Source: Halocatena marina (lineage in GTDB: Archaea > Halobacteriota > Halobacteria > Halobacteriales > Haloarculaceae). Taken from it: DNA of 64,000 nt. The stretch spans positions 62,001 through 126,000 of the forward strand of contig NZ_CP109785.1 of the NCBI RefSeq assembly GCF_025913575.1. Direction: 5' to 3'. Below, piece after piece: positions 41,905-51,715 of the stretch (positions within the stretch are counted from its first letter, which is position 1; the number at the start of each line of letters is the position of its first letter). The notes below the pieces were generated by a model that saw only the letters and a list, made by a program, of their open reading frames with translations, made no database searches and was not told the DNA's origin. The translations under genes and the position numbers were made by a program.

Positions 41905-42333
41905 TCACTCGGAGACCATCACGGTTCCAACCATGCCTGATGTTGCGTGTGGAGTACAGACGTACGTGTATTCTCCAGCAGTCTCGAACGTATGCTCGTA
42001 CGTCTCTCCTTTTTCAACTAATTGGTATTTTTTGTGACCTTTGTAGGATGCGAAGGGTTTGGCACCATCTGGAATCTCGATTTTGGGGTCGTCCTTCGGT
42101 TTTGCACTCACGTTGTGCCCGGTGCTCTCGAACGTCCACGTCACCGTCTCTCCAACTGAAATTTCGACCGTCTCTGGAGTGAATACGAAATCTCCCCCTG
42201 GTCCAGCCGCTACCTCCGTTGAACCACTCTCACTCTTGCTCTTTTCACTCCCCGGCGACGATCCAGTACAGCCACTAATCACACACGCGCCAAGTACGCC
42301 AGTCTGCATCAGAACATCTCTCCGAGAGATCAT
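41905..42333 (-). CDS. Halocyanin-type blue copper lipoprotein
   Basis: The 142-residue protein has a Tat signal (SRRDVL), lipobox VISGC (Cys22) and a Ser/Lys/Glu linker, then a plastocyanin-like fold. The type 1 copper ligands are His73 (GHNVS), Cys126, His129 and Met134 (YVCTPHATSGM). Halocyanins carry single electrons at the outer membrane face. The next gene begins at or just after the stop, so it likely serves the molybdopterin enzyme as acceptor or donor. The start is the ATG at 42333. Confidence 0.92.
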   Translation of the reverse strand: MISRRDVLMQTGVLGACVISGCTGSSPGSEKSKSESGSTEVAAGPGGDFVFTPETVEISVGETVTWTFESTGHNVSAKPKDDPKIEIPDGAKPFASYKGHKKYQLVEKGETYEHTFETAGEYTYVCTPHATSGMVGTVMVSE

Positions 42334-42444
42334 ACTATGATATCCACATTGACCGTTCAACGAGACCGGATACCAAACCGCACATACCAGAAATATTCTC
42401 CTACTTCCACCGTGCTGTCGGCCGATCAACAACTATTGATGGAA

Positions 42445-43989
42445 TTACAATATCCCGTCGATAAACGTCCCTGATCGAATCAGTTGTGTGACTGTTTCGA
42501 TTTCCTCACGAAGTGGGCGGTCTTCTCTGAGTGGCGGTACGTGATCGCGGATGCGTTCGTACGCCCGAGCAGTCCCAACTCCCGGTGAGAGATCGCTATC
42601 GACGAATTCGAGCGCCTGTGCGCCACAGAGCAGTTCGACAGCGACCGTTCTGGTCGTGTTTTCAACGACCCGTCGGGCGTTGAACGCAGACTGTGCGCTC
42701 ATGCTGACATGGTCTTCTTGTCCGCCGCTGACGGGTGTGTTGTCGATCGACGCCGGTCCAAGAGATCGGTTTTCGTTCACCAGCGACGCGGCGGTGTACT
42801 GTGCAATCATGTATCCCGATCGGAGTCCACTCTGCTCGGTGAGAAACGGCGGTAGATGCGCTTCCTGAACGTTTGGGTTGAGTAACCGATCGACGCGGCG
42901 TTCACAGATCGCCGCCAAATCCGTTAGCGCGGTCGTGGCGTAATCGAGTCGCAGTCCAAGCGGTTCGCCGTGAAAGTTACCGCCGGAAATGACGCCAACG
43001 TCGTCGGTTCCGCTCGCGCGATCGTCCGTCTCTGCTGCTGAGAAAATGAGGGGATTATCCGTGGCGCTGTTGAGTTCCACTTCGATCGCCTCCCGTAGAT
43101 GAGACACTGCATCACGGACCGCCCCATGAACTTGTGGGAGACAGCGGATCGAGTACGCATCCTGAACCCGATCGCAGTTCCGGTGTGACTCGACGATCTC
43201 TGATTGTTCGGTCACGTTCCGCACATTTTCTGCACTAATCGACTGCCCGCGGTGTGGACGCACGCGCTGGATCGCGGGATCACACGATGCGGTTGTTCCC
43301 ATCGTCACTTCCGTGGTGAGTGCACCGGCAACGTCAGCGGCCTGCAACGCTTGTTCGGCATCCACAAGCGTGAGTGCAGCGAGGCCGACTGTGAGTTGCG
43401 TACCGTTGATGAGTGCGAGGCCCTCTTTCGCCGCGAGTGAGAGCGGTTCGAGACCCGCCGCACGAAGTGCCGTTTCACCGGAACGTCGTTCCCCATCGAC
43501 GATCGCCTCTCCTTCGCCGATGAGGACGAGTGACATGTGCGCGAGTGGCGCGAGATCACCGCTGGCACCGAGGCTCCCGCGAGAGGTCACGATAGGATGA
43601 ATCCCCTCGTTCAACATCGTCTCGATGTGGGTGACGACCCGCTCGCGCACACCGGAGTAGCCTTTCACGAGCGCGTTAAGCCGCGTCAGCATCAGCGCAC
43701 GAACCTCCGCTCGTCTCAGCTCCCGACCAGCACCAGCAGCGTGGCTCCGAATCAGGTTCGTCTGCAATCGTTCGAGGTCATCCTCGGGAATTCGTTCGGT
43801 GACGAGCTGACCGAATCCAGTGTTCAGTCCGTACACCGGCTCCTCGCTCTCGACGACGCGCTCAACACGGGCGCGTGAGGAACGCACTGCTTCGAGGGTC
43901 GCTTCGGGAACAGTTACTGACTCGTTTTTGCGTGCGACGGCAACAACGTCCGCCGGTGTTAGTGACTCACCGTCGAGTTCAATGGTCAT
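42445..43989 (-). CDS. hutH: Histidine ammonia-lyase
   Basis: The 514-residue enzyme removes ammonia from L-histidine to give urocanate. The MIO cofactor triad Ala-Ser-Gly is at residues 142-144 (SLGASGDLAPLAHM). The active-site Tyr is in VYGLNTGFG, and NGTQLTVGL and QDAYSIRCLPQVHG are conserved. It is the last gene of the hut operon, although its reaction is the first step. Its ATG overlaps the hutI end by 11 nt. Confidence 0.97.
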   Translation of the reverse strand: MTIELDGESLTPADVVAVARKNESVTVPEATLEAVRSSRARVERVVESEEPVYGLNTGFGQLVTERIPEDDLERLQTNLIRSHAAGAGRELRRAEVRALMLTRLNALVKGYSGVRERVVTHIETMLNEGIHPIVTSRGSLGASGDLAPLAHMSLVLIGEGEAIVDGERRSGETALRAAGLEPLSLAAKEGLALINGTQLTVGLAALTLVDAEQALQAADVAGALTTEVTMGTTASCDPAIQRVRPHRGQSISAENVRNVTEQSEIVESHRNCDRVQDAYSIRCLPQVHGAVRDAVSHLREAIEVELNSATDNPLIFSAAETDDRASGTDDVGVISGGNFHGEPLGLRLDYATTALTDLAAICERRVDRLLNPNVQEAHLPPFLTEQSGLRSGYMIAQYTAASLVNENRSLGPASIDNTPVSGGQEDHVSMSAQSAFNARRVVENTTRTVAVELLCGAQALEFVDSDLSPGVGTARAYERIRDHVPPLREDRPLREEIETVTQLIRSGTFIDGIL

Positions 43990-45196
43990 AGACTATCTCT
44001 CCTCCTTTCATGACGGCTTCGACGTTGTTGACACCGAACGTGTATGGGATGTGGACGTGGCTTGGAGCATCGATGAGACTGAGGTCGGCTGGCGCTCCCT
44101 GCTCAAGCGTTCCTGTATCACGATCGAGTGCGCGCGCTCCGCCGTGGGTCGCGGCCACGATGGCTTCTGCGGGTGTCATCTCCATTCCAATACACCCCAG
44201 AGCGACGGCAAACTGCATACTTGGTGAGTGACAGTTTGGATTGAAGTCAGAGGCAAGCGCGACGGAGACGCCCTGTTCGAGAAATGCACGAGCGTCGGCG
44301 TATTCCGCGCCCAGCGAGAACGCCGTTCCAGGAAGCAACACAGGAGCGACGCCTGCTTCATCGAGTGCGTTGATGTCCGAGGAGTCGGCGTGGAGCAGGT
44401 GATCTGCGCTCATCGCTTCGAGTTCGGCAGCGAGCTGTGCACCCCCGAAATGAACGAACTCCTCGGCGTGGACCTTCGGTTGTAGTCCGTGCTCCGTGCC
44501 AGCTTCGAGAATTTGGCGTGACTGTTCGACGCTGAAAACGTCCGCTTCACAGAAGACATCACAGAACTCCGCGACGTCTTGGTCGACAACGGCTGGCAGT
44601 TGCTCGTCGATGACGATTTCGGTGTATTCGTCGCTGTCGTACGCTGGTGGTACTGCGTGTGCCCCCATGAACGTCGGAACCACGTCGACCGAATGCTCCT
44701 TGTCGGCGCGATCGAGGATGGACAGCATCCGGAGTTCTGTCTCTGTATCTAATCCGTAGCCGGATTTCACTTCCACCGTAGTCGTACCGTGAGCGAGCAT
44801 CACGTCTAAGTACCCGAGCAACCGATCGAGTAGCTCTTGATCCGTCGCTTCGCGGGTGGCCCGGACCGTTCGAAGGATGCCACCACCCTCCGCGAGAATC
44901 TCCTGATAGGTCGCCCCGCTGAGTTTCGCCTCGAACTCATCGGAGCGATCTCCCGCAAACAGCGCATGCGTGTGTGAATCGACGAATCCCGGAATAATTG
45001 CTTTCTCGCTCGCGTCAATGGCGTGCGCTGCGTTCTCCGGTGGATACTCGCGCGTCACAGCATCGTTCGGGCCGACCGCAGCGATCGTCCCATCGACGAC
45101 TGCGATGGCCCCGTCTTCGTGCTGCTTGAGCCTTGAGCGATCCTCCGCTGGTCCGACCACGATCTCGTTAGCGTCGTGGATGACCGTGTCGATCAT
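43979..45196 (-). CDS. hutI: Imidazolonepropionase
   Basis: The 405-residue amidohydrolase opens imidazolone-5-propionate to N-formimidoyl-L-glutamate. The metal motif GFVDSHTHALFAG is near residues 68-80, with KSGYGLDTETELRML, VHAEEFVHFGG and SDFNPNCHSPSMQ as further family segments. Its ATG overlaps the hutG stop (ATGA), and its end overlaps hutH, so translation is coupled on both sides. Confidence 0.96.
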   Translation of the reverse strand: MIDTVIHDANEIVVGPAEDRSRLKQHEDGAIAVVDGTIAAVGPNDAVTREYPPENAAHAIDASEKAIIPGFVDSHTHALFAGDRSDEFEAKLSGATYQEILAEGGGILRTVRATREATDQELLDRLLGYLDVMLAHGTTTVEVKSGYGLDTETELRMLSILDRADKEHSVDVVPTFMGAHAVPPAYDSDEYTEIVIDEQLPAVVDQDVAEFCDVFCEADVFSVEQSRQILEAGTEHGLQPKVHAEEFVHFGGAQLAAELEAMSADHLLHADSSDINALDEAGVAPVLLPGTAFSLGAEYADARAFLEQGVSVALASDFNPNCHSPSMQFAVALGCIGMEMTPAEAIVAATHGGARALDRDTGTLEQGAPADLSLIDAPSHVHIPYTFGVNNVEAVMKGGEIVYDH

Positions 45197-46107
45197 GATT
45201 CAACCCCCATCCATGCGTTCAGAACGTGAGCGATAGCGCGCGCTCCTGCCATAGCAGTTCGGCCGTTGATATCCAGCGATGGCGCGCATTCGACGACTTC
45301 GAATCCAGCGACGCGATCGTCGCGAGCTACTTCTCGAAGCATTCGATAGAGTTCACGAGTCGTGAGTCCGCCCGGTGTCGGCGCGCTCACACCCGGTGCG
45401 GCTGGTGCATCCAGCACGTCGAGATCGAGACTGACGTAGATCCGATCCACGTCTGCCATCGCATCGAGTGTTGCTTGGATAGCAGCAGACGGGTTTGTGG
45501 CATCTTCGGCCGTGATGATGGTTCCCCGTTCCTCGACGTACGCTGCGTAAGCGGTCGAGTTTTCGAAATGGCGCGCCCCAACCACGGCGAACGCGTCGAG
45601 TCCGTCCTCGAACAGTTGACGATAGGGCGTGCCGCTCGATGGCTCGCCCGCACGACAATCGAGGTGAGCGTCGAAGCTCACGACCCCGACCGTATCAGAC
45701 GCGAGCAACGGACGGACGTTCGAGTATGTCATCGAGTTGTCGCCTCCAAGAAACACCGGGCGAGCATCGAGCTCGTGGACCTCACGTGCGATCGACGCTG
45801 CCGTGTCCTGTCTCGCAGCAACGTCTGCCTCCTCGGAAAAGCCAACGTCACCAAGATCACCAATGGAATCGACGGGGCCGCCCGTGAAGTGGTGCGTCTT
45901 CGTTCGGGCTAGTTCCGAACGCAGTTGTGACGGTCCCTTGCGCGCTCCCTTCCGCCCGATTACAGCTCGGTCAGTCGGTTCACCGAGCAAGACGGCAGCG
46001 TCGTCGTTCGCTTCGGCGAATGTTGTCGGTTCGACGACATCTCCGAACTGCTCGTCGTTCGGATCGTTCGACGGGCCATGCCAGCTGAATTGTGTTGATT
46101 CAATCAT
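45193..46107 (-). CDS. hutG: Formimidoylglutamase
   Basis: The 304-residue arginase-fold hydrolase splits N-formimidoylglutamate into glutamate and formamide. The Mn-binding motifs are [14 protein letters not shown] and SLDLDVLD, with [13 protein letters not shown] following. The first motif has Asn where arginases have His (GGDHS). A similar change has been described in some formiminoglutamases, so it supports this role over agmatinase. It overlaps hutU (ATGA) and hutI (ATGA). Confidence 0.93.
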   Translation of the reverse strand: MIESTQFSWHGPSNDPNDEQFGDVVEPTTFAEANDDAAVLLGEPTDRAVIGRKGARKGPSQLRSELARTKTHHFTGGPVDSIGDLGDVGFSEEADVAARQDTAASIAREVHELDARPVFLGGDNSMTYSNVRPLLASDTVGVVSFDAHLDCRAGEPSSGTPYRQLFEDGLDAFAVVGARHFENSTAYAAYVEERGTIITAEDATNPSAAIQATLDAMADVDRIYVSLDLDVLDAPAAPGVSAPTPGGLTTRELYRMLREVARDDRVAGFEVVECAPSLDINGRTAMAGARAIAHVLNAWMGVES

Positions 46108-47846
46108 TCTCGGTTTTGTTGTTGCATCGGGACGTGGACGTTCGATCGGGTCGCTTCTTTGAGCGCTGTCTCGTAGCCCGCATCAGCGTGTCGGATGATG
46201 CCCATCCCGGGATCGGTCGTGAACACACGCTTTGCGGTCTCGCGCGCGCGATCAGTCCCATCGAGCACAACGTGGTTGTTGGCGTGTACCGCGTTCCCGA
46301 TGCCAACACCGCCACCGTCGTGAACGCTGACGATGTCTGCGCCTGCAGCGCAGTTGAGCAGCGCGTTCAGGATCGGCCAGTCAGCGATCGCGTCGCTCCC
46401 ATCTCTCATCGCTTCAGTTTCGCGGTGCGGGCTGGCGACGCTGCCAGCGTCGAGGTGATCGCGCGTAACGACGATCGGGGCGTCGATCTCTCCTTTGGCG
46501 ACGAGTTCGTTGATACAAAGCGCAAACTGCGCGCGCTCGGTGAGTCCTTCATCGTCGGTCTGGTACCCGAGCCAACAAACGCGGCTCGGAAGCCCCTGAA
46601 ACGACACCTGATCCTGTGCGAGTGTGATCCATCGGTGGAGGTGCTCTTTTTCTGGAAAGAGCTCGAGGACTGCCTCGTCCGTTGTATGAATGTCTTCTGG
46701 ATTCCCCGAAAGTGCGACCCATCGGAACGGTCCCTTACCTTGACAGAACAACGGACGGATGTACGCCGGTACGAACCCAGGAAAGTCGAACGGGTTGCGA
46801 TCGTCTGATTTGGAAGCCTTCCGTCGGTGTTCGTTCACCTGTCCACGGATGTTGTTTCCGTACTCGAAAGCAATCGCACCCTTCTCTTGCAGCCCAAGGA
46901 TGGCATCGACGTGCCGTTCCATCGTGTCCAACGAGTGCTCGACGTACTGCTCTGGATTCTCGTTGCGGAGCGCGTCGGCCTCCGCAACCGTGTAGCCGCT
47001 CGGATAATATCCTTCAAGTTCGTCGTGGGCGCTCGTCTGGTCAGTGACAACATCCGGAATGAAATCTCGATCGAGCATCGCTTCGAGCATGTCTGCGGCG
47101 TTCGTGTGAACGCCGACGCTGTACGGCTCGCCCGACTCTGCAGCCTCTTTCACTCGCTCGAGGGCCTCGTCGAGATTCTCGGTTTTATCCATGCAGTAGC
47201 CGGTCTCGATCCGCCGGTCGATCCGGCTCTCGTCCACTTCAGCAGCAATACAGACACCGTTGTTCATCGTCACCGCGAGCGGCTGTGCGCCCCCCATTCC
47301 GCCGAGTCCACCCGTTACGACGATTCGTCCACGGAGATCTCCCTGATACTGCTGTCGAGCGAGCTCAGCGAGCGTTTCGTACGTGCCCTGAATGATCCCT
47401 TGCGTTCCGATGTACGCCCACGATCCAGCGGTCATCTGGCCGTACATGATCAGTCCCTTCGCTTCGAGTTCGTGGAACTGCTCCCAGTTATCCCACTTCC
47501 CGACGAGATTCGAATTCGCAATCAGCACTCGTGGAGCCTGCTCGTGCGTTCGAAACCGTCCGACAGGCTTCCCCGACTGCACTAGCAGCGTCTCATCGTT
47601 CTCCAATTGTCGGAGTTCCTCCACGATCGCGTCGTATGCGTCCCAGCTCCGAGCAGCGCGTCCGGTCCCCCCATAGACAACGAGATCCTCCGGGCGCTCG
47701 GCCACCTCTGGATCGAGGTTGTTGTTCAACAGCCGGAAGGCGGCCTCCTGTCTCCAGCCCTTGCATTCGAGGTCTGTTCCCGTTGGTGAGCCTCGAAACG
47801 CCTGCCACTGTTCGCTCGGCGTCTCTCGGGTTGTCTGTCTGTCCAT
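46104..47846 (-). CDS. hutU: Urocanate hydratase
   Basis: The 580-residue enzyme hydrates urocanate to imidazolone propionate using tightly bound NAD+. Conserved elements are [20 protein letters not shown] near the start, [16 protein letters not shown] for NAD, and the active-site region [14 protein letters not shown]. It is the first gene of the operon. The ATG at 47846 begins the homologous region; a TATAAAAAAC-like stretch near 47900-47910 on this strand could be the operon promoter. The longer upstream frame runs across a separate small gene and is not used. Confidence 0.96.
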   Translation of the reverse strand: MDRQTTRETPSEQWQAFRGSPTGTDLECKGWRQEAAFRLLNNNLDPEVAERPEDLVVYGGTGRAARSWDAYDAIVEELRQLENDETLLVQSGKPVGRFRTHEQAPRVLIANSNLVGKWDNWEQFHELEAKGLIMYGQMTAGSWAYIGTQGIIQGTYETLAELARQQYQGDLRGRIVVTGGLGGMGGAQPLAVTMNNGVCIAAEVDESRIDRRIETGYCMDKTENLDEALERVKEAAESGEPYSVGVHTNAADMLEAMLDRDFIPDVVTDQTSAHDELEGYYPSGYTVAEADALRNENPEQYVEHSLDTMERHVDAILGLQEKGAIAFEYGNNIRGQVNEHRRKASKSDDRNPFDFPGFVPAYIRPLFCQGKGPFRWVALSGNPEDIHTTDEAVLELFPEKEHLHRWITLAQDQVSFQGLPSRVCWLGYQTDDEGLTERAQFALCINELVAKGEIDAPIVVTRDHLDAGSVASPHRETEAMRDGSDAIADWPILNALLNCAAGADIVSVHDGGGVGIGNAVHANNHVVLDGTDRARETAKRVFTTDPGMGIIRHADAGYETALKEATRSNVHVPMQQQNRE

Positions 47847-47940
47847 GTCCCGACTGTACGCCGCCCAGATACACGAGTGAGGAACCTCCTCATGGCGGGT
47901 GTTTTTTATGTACTGATGCTTGTATCGAGCAAACGACTGA

Positions 47941-48108
47941 TTAGCTCGTTTCAGAGCACTCGGGACACAGTCCAGCCCACTCAGACTGATTCGCGGGCCC
48001 GACGACGCCATCGATCGAGAGATTCGTCCACCCTTCAGATCTTGCCACGTGTTCATCAGCGTACGATTCTGTCGTTCCACACCGAGAGCAGACGATAAAG
48101 GAACTCAT
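47941..48108 (-). CDS. 55-residue CxxC...CxxC zinc-finger protein
   Basis: Translation of the minus strand gives [20 protein letters not shown], a middle region with [21 protein letters not shown], and LCPECSETS at the end. The two CxxC pairs (Cys7/Cys10 and Cys48/Cys51) predict a zinc-bound mini-protein of the kind common in haloarchaea (often CPxCG). It sits between the divergent hutU and ahbAB genes and runs with hutU, 94 nt before the hutU ATG. It may be regulatory, but no DNA-binding fold can be asserted. Confidence 0.7.
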   Translation of the reverse strand: MSSFIVCSRCGTTESYADEHVARSEGWTNLSIDGVVGPANQSEWAGLCPECSETS

Positions 48109-48191
48109 GTGCGAGTACAAAACAGCCGTCTCGTATTTGTGATCGCCGGTCCGAGCGCGTCGTTTATCAGTCGATGGCGTCGAGAGAGCAT

Positions 48192-49262
48192 ATGAGCACG
48201 GTCGAACAGTTGGACCGAACAGATCGGGCGATCATCAACGCGTTTCAGGGTGGATTTCCGGTCGTCGAGCATCCGTTCGAGCCAGCAGCAACAGCACTTC
48301 AGAATCGATCGATTGATCTCACGGCTGATGAACTCCTCTCGCGGATCAAGACACTCGATGATGAGGGTGTACTCACGCGGTTTGGAGCGCTCGTCAACGC
48401 AGAAGAGATCGGTGGGACGGCCACACTCGTTGCGATGCACGCACCTGAGGATCGGTTCGACGAGATCACAGAGCAAGTAAACGCGCACCGAGAGGTGGCA
48501 CACAACTACGAGCGAGAGCACCCACATCTGAACATGTGGTTCGTCGTGTCGGTGGCCGATTCCGACCGCGTCGAACAGGTGCTCGATGCCATCGAATCAG
48601 AGACCGGCCAGCAGACGTACAACATGCCGAAACAGCGCGAGTTCCGCGTTGAGGCGAAGTTCTTCCTCGACGGTCCGATTAATGACGGCGACATCGACTG
48701 TTCCGGACTGGGACCCGGCCCCGACGTGACACCGTCCGATCGGACGACGATCACGCCTGACGAACGCGAACTGGTACTCACAATTCAGGACGGCTTTCCA
48801 CTCACTCCAACGCCGTATCTCGACATCGCTGAGAGCATTGGTCAGTCACGAGAGTGGGTGCTCGAAACGATCGCTCGGTTCGATCGTGAGGGAAAAATTC
48901 GACGCGTAGGCGTGATTCCGAATCACTACGCGCTCGGTTACACGGAAAACGGAATGACAGTCTGGAACGTTCCAGATGAGCTTGTCAGTGAGGTCGGACC
49001 AGCAATCGCCTCGCTCGGATATGTCACCCACTGCTATCAGCGTCCGCGCCACGAAGGCGTATGGCCGTACAATTTCTTTGCGATGACCCACGGACGCAGC
49101 GAGAGCGAGAGCCAAGCGCGCATCGAGCGTGTTCACGAACGAATGGGCGAGTTCTGGGACGTCGGCGACGCCGATTGGGACACGCTGTTCTCAACTCAGG
49201 TGTTGAAGAAAACAGGTATCCGACTCGACGAGCGGATGGAAACGAATACACAGACGCCGTGA
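48192..49262 (+). CDS. ahbAB: Siroheme decarboxylase, fused AhbA-AhbB (AsnC/Lrp-like fold)
   Basis: The 356-residue protein is built of two tandem Lrp/AsnC-like units. Unit 1 (about 1-160) has DRTDRAIINAFQGGFPVVEHPF and HLNMWFVVSVAD. Unit 2 (about 185-356) has DERELVLTIQDGFPLTPTPY and CYQRPRHEGVWPYNFFAMTHG. The QGGFPVxxxPF and HLNMWF patterns mark AhbA/AhbB, which remove two acetate carboxyls from siroheme in the archaeal heme route; they are often misnamed transcription regulators. It starts the heme operon; a TTTAT box lies 24-28 nt before ATG 48192. Confidence 0.9.
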   Translation: MSTVEQLDRTDRAIINAFQGGFPVVEHPFEPAATALQNRSIDLTADELLSRIKTLDDEGVLTRFGALVNAEEIGGTATLVAMHAPEDRFDEITEQVNAHREVAHNYEREHPHLNMWFVVSVADSDRVEQVLDAIESETGQQTYNMPKQREFRVEAKFFLDGPINDGDIDCSGLGPGPDVTPSDRTTITPDERELVLTIQDGFPLTPTPYLDIAESIGQSREWVLETIARFDREGKIRRVGVIPNHYALGYTENGMTVWNVPDELVSEVGPAIASLGYVTHCYQRPRHEGVWPYNFFAMTHGRSESESQARIERVHERMGEFWDVGDADWDTLFSTQVLKKTGIRLDERMETNTQTP

Positions 49263-49897
49263 TTCCACTGCTGCACGATTTCGCTGGTGCCCGCGTGCTC
49301 GTCTTTGGTGGAGGAGCCGTCGGTGCGCGCCGATCTCGGACGTTCGCCCACGAAGCCGAGGTGTTCGTCATCAGTCCCACGTTCGCTGACGCGTCGTTCG
49401 GAACGGCAGAGCGCATCCGTGCGGCGCCCACTGCCAACGACGTTGGTGGCTGGATCGACCGGATCGAACCGGCGCTCGTGGTCGCCACAACGGACGACGA
49501 GGAACTGAACGACGCTATCGCCGCCGCTGCCCAAGACCGCGCTGTGCTCGTGAACCGCGCAGATCGAGCGGGCGAACGGGACGTGGGAAGCGTTGCCGTC
49601 CCCGCTATGGTGCGTGCGGATCCAATCGTCGTCGGCATCGCTACTGGAAGCCCGGCGCTGAGTCGCGTTCTCCGAGAACGCATTGAGCAGGAGATCGAGG
49701 GAGCAGATGAACTAGCCCGGATCACAGGAGCACTCCGTGCAACGTTGCAAGACAGTCACCCACCCGAAGAACGACGGGCTGCCGTACGCGCAGTCGTCCG
49801 ATCCGAACGCGTTTGGAAGGCTTTAGGTGAAGGCAGTGCAAAAACGGATCAAGTAGTGAGAGAAGTCATTACTGCTGAATTGGGTGATACGGAATGA
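49259..49897 (+). CDS. Precorrin-2 dehydrogenase / siroheme synthase N-domain-like
   Basis: The 212-residue protein has a Rossmann domain with VLVFGGGAVGARR near residues 12-24, LVVATTDDEELNDAI and the dimerisation/helical part ending in EITAEL-type residues. This is the Met8/CysG N-terminal module that oxidises precorrin-2 to sirohydrochlorin with NAD+; iron insertion may need another protein. The start is GTG at 49259 overlapping the ahbAB stop (GTGA), and its stop overlaps hemA (ATGA). Confidence 0.9.
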   Translation: MIPLLHDFAGARVLVFGGGAVGARRSRTFAHEAEVFVISPTFADASFGTAERIRAAPTANDVGGWIDRIEPALVVATTDDEELNDAIAAAAQDRAVLVNRADRAGERDVGSVAVPAMVRADPIVVGIATGSPALSRVLRERIEQEIEGADELARITGALRATLQDSHPPEERRAAVRAVVRSERVWKALGEGSAKTDQVVREVITAELGDTE

Positions 49898-51252
49898 CGG
49901 TCGGATATGGCATCATCAGTGGGTTTAGCGTAGCTCACGGTCACGCAGACCTCGATACGATCGAACTTGCCTGTACGACACGTGATACGTCCGTCGTCGA
50001 GTCGCTTCTCGAACACGCGTCTGTCACCGAAGCCGTTTGCCTCCAAACGTGCAACCGCTCGGAGGCGTACGTCGTTACTGAATCGCCCAAAGACGGGCAC
50101 GATGCACTCTCATCAGTCGTGCGTGATGTTCCATCTGATGCTGTCCGCGAACTCGGGCACGAAGAATCGCTTCGGCATCTCATGCGCGTCTCTTGCGGGC
50201 TCGAATCGATCGTGCTCGGCGAGGATCAGATCCTCGGACAGCTCCGCGAAGCGTATCTGAGCGCTCGATCGATGGACGCTATCGGACCGATGCTCGAAGA
50301 AGCGCTTACGAAGGCGCTTCACGTCGGTGAACGGGCCAGAACTGAGACAGAGATCAACGAAGGCGTCGTATCGCTGGGAAGCGCCGCGGTCCGACTCGCC
50401 GCACGCGATATCGATCTCGACGACGCTTCGGCACTCGTCGTCGGTGCGGGCGAAATGGGAACGATCGCCGCCAGTTCGTTGGCAGCCGAGGCCGACCAAC
50501 TCGTCATCGCAAACCGGACCATTCCACACGCAGAACACATCGCAGGAACGATCGATGGCGCTGAGGCCATCGGACTCGAGGCATTGCCGTCGGCGCTTGC
50601 CGAAAGCGATGTTGTTGTGAGCGCAACAGGGAGCGATTCGACGGTTATCGACAGTTCGATGCTCGAAGAAGCTAGCACAACGCTCCTCATCGATATCGCC
50701 CAGCCGCGCGATATCGCTTCTGATGTAGATTCTATTCCGAGCATTACCCGCCACGATCTCGCTTCCCTCGAATCGATCACTGACGAGACGACCGCCAATC
50801 GGCGCGCTGCTGCCGAAGAGGTTGAGGCGATGATCGACGAGGAAACCGAACGGCTCCTCACCCAATATAAGAGAAAGCGTGCTGACGAGGTCATCGCTGT
50901 CATGTACGAGGCTGCAGAAAGTGTGAAACAACGAGAACTGTCGACTGCTTTCTCGCAACTTGAAGCGACCGGCGAACTCTCCCCTGAACAACAGGAAATC
51001 GTTGGATCACTTGCTGACGCGATCGTTGGTCAACTACTCTCTGCCCCAACGAAGAGCCTCCGCGATGCCGCAGAACGAGACGACTGGTCTACAATCAATA
51101 CTGCACTACAACTGTTCAATCCCAGATTCGACGAACGTGACCAGACGCAATCTCAGTCCCAGTTCCCGTCGCTATCACGACCGCAGCGCGCACACAGTCA
51201 GGAGTCTGGGACACAGAAGCAAGAACTAGTAGACCAGCAGGGCGACGACTGA
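49894..51252 (+). CDS. hemA: Glutamyl-tRNA reductase
   Basis: The 452-residue enzyme reduces glutamyl-tRNA to glutamate-1-semialdehyde, the first step of tetrapyrrole synthesis. The nucleophilic Cys53 is in LQTCNRSEAY. GLESIVLGEDQILGQ and EGVVSLGSAAV are family markers, and VVGAGEMGTIAA binds NADPH. The C-terminal helical dimerisation domain is followed by an unusually Gln/Ser-rich tail (about 415-452). The start overlaps the previous stop, completing a three-gene coupled heme operon. Confidence 0.96.
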   Translation: MTVGYGIISGFSVAHGHADLDTIELACTTRDTSVVESLLEHASVTEAVCLQTCNRSEAYVVTESPKDGHDALSSVVRDVPSDAVRELGHEESLRHLMRVSCGLESIVLGEDQILGQLREAYLSARSMDAIGPMLEEALTKALHVGERARTETEINEGVVSLGSAAVRLAARDIDLDDASALVVGAGEMGTIAASSLAAEADQLVIANRTIPHAEHIAGTIDGAEAIGLEALPSALAESDVVVSATGSDSTVIDSSMLEEASTTLLIDIAQPRDIASDVDSIPSITRHDLASLESITDETTANRRAAAEEVEAMIDEETERLLTQYKRKRADEVIAVMYEAAESVKQRELSTAFSQLEATGELSPEQQEIVGSLADAIVGQLLSAPTKSLRDAAERDDWSTINTALQLFNPRFDERDQTQSQSQFPSLSRPQRAHSQESGTQKQELVDQQGDD

Positions 51253-51263
51253 TCTGCTTTGCT

Positions 51264-51626
51264 CTATCGCTGCTCGTACTGTTCTCGATCTTGTTTTTCA
51301 CTTGGTCTGTTCGTCGTTCGGGCAACGTAGACCGCAGCGAGTAGGAGGCCCGCCATGAGAAAGTCGACTCCGTGTTCGATGAGGTGGTGTGTTTCGAGAT
51401 CGATGAGTCCTGTCAGCATCAACCCACCGAGCGTAACTCGTAATCCGAGCATGCCGATCGCCAGCGTCACCAGCAAGTACGACCACGAGCGACGGCGAAT
51501 CAAGGCGGCGACGGCAAGCGCTAGTATACTGAGAGATGCCAGACCAGAAAGCACGAGAACAAGCACCAACGAGTGATCAGTGCTGACGCCGGTTACCACC
51601 TCGTGTAGTAGTGTAGGTACGCTCAT
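51264..51626 (-). CDS. Small membrane protein of unknown function
   Basis: The 120-residue protein has about three hydrophobic helices: LVLVLVLSGLASLSILALA (about 20-43), WSYLLVTLAIGMLGLRVTLG (about 47-67) and a third ending in AGLLLAAVYVART. The segment between helices 2 and 3 has LIDLETHHLIEHGVDF, with His residues that could bind metal or heme. It resembles haloarchaeal membrane proteins found beside redox genes, but I cannot name it. The ATG at 51626 is chosen; the frame upstream runs into gcvH. Confidence 0.7.
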   Translation of the reverse strand: MSVPTLLHEVVTGVSTDHSLVLVLVLSGLASLSILALAVAALIRRRSWSYLLVTLAIGMLGLRVTLGGLMLTGLIDLETHHLIEHGVDFLMAGLLLAAVYVARTTNRPSEKQDREQYEQR

Positions 51627-51715
51627 TCGGTTACTGTCCGATGTTGATGGATTCGTCTGGAACAGACGAAAGGATTCTGGTGAACGAATCGAACGTCTTC
51701 TTGTCGTTGAGACTG

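Noticed and set aside
46827..47585. 252-codon plus-strand frame opposite hutU
   Set aside because: Shadow of hutU, whose NAD-binding and catalytic motifs are unmistakable.
48192..49262. AsnC/Lrp transcription regulator for the heme operon
   Set aside because: The tandem AhbA/AhbB-type motifs (QGGFPV, HLNMWF) and the operon context fit siroheme decarboxylase better.
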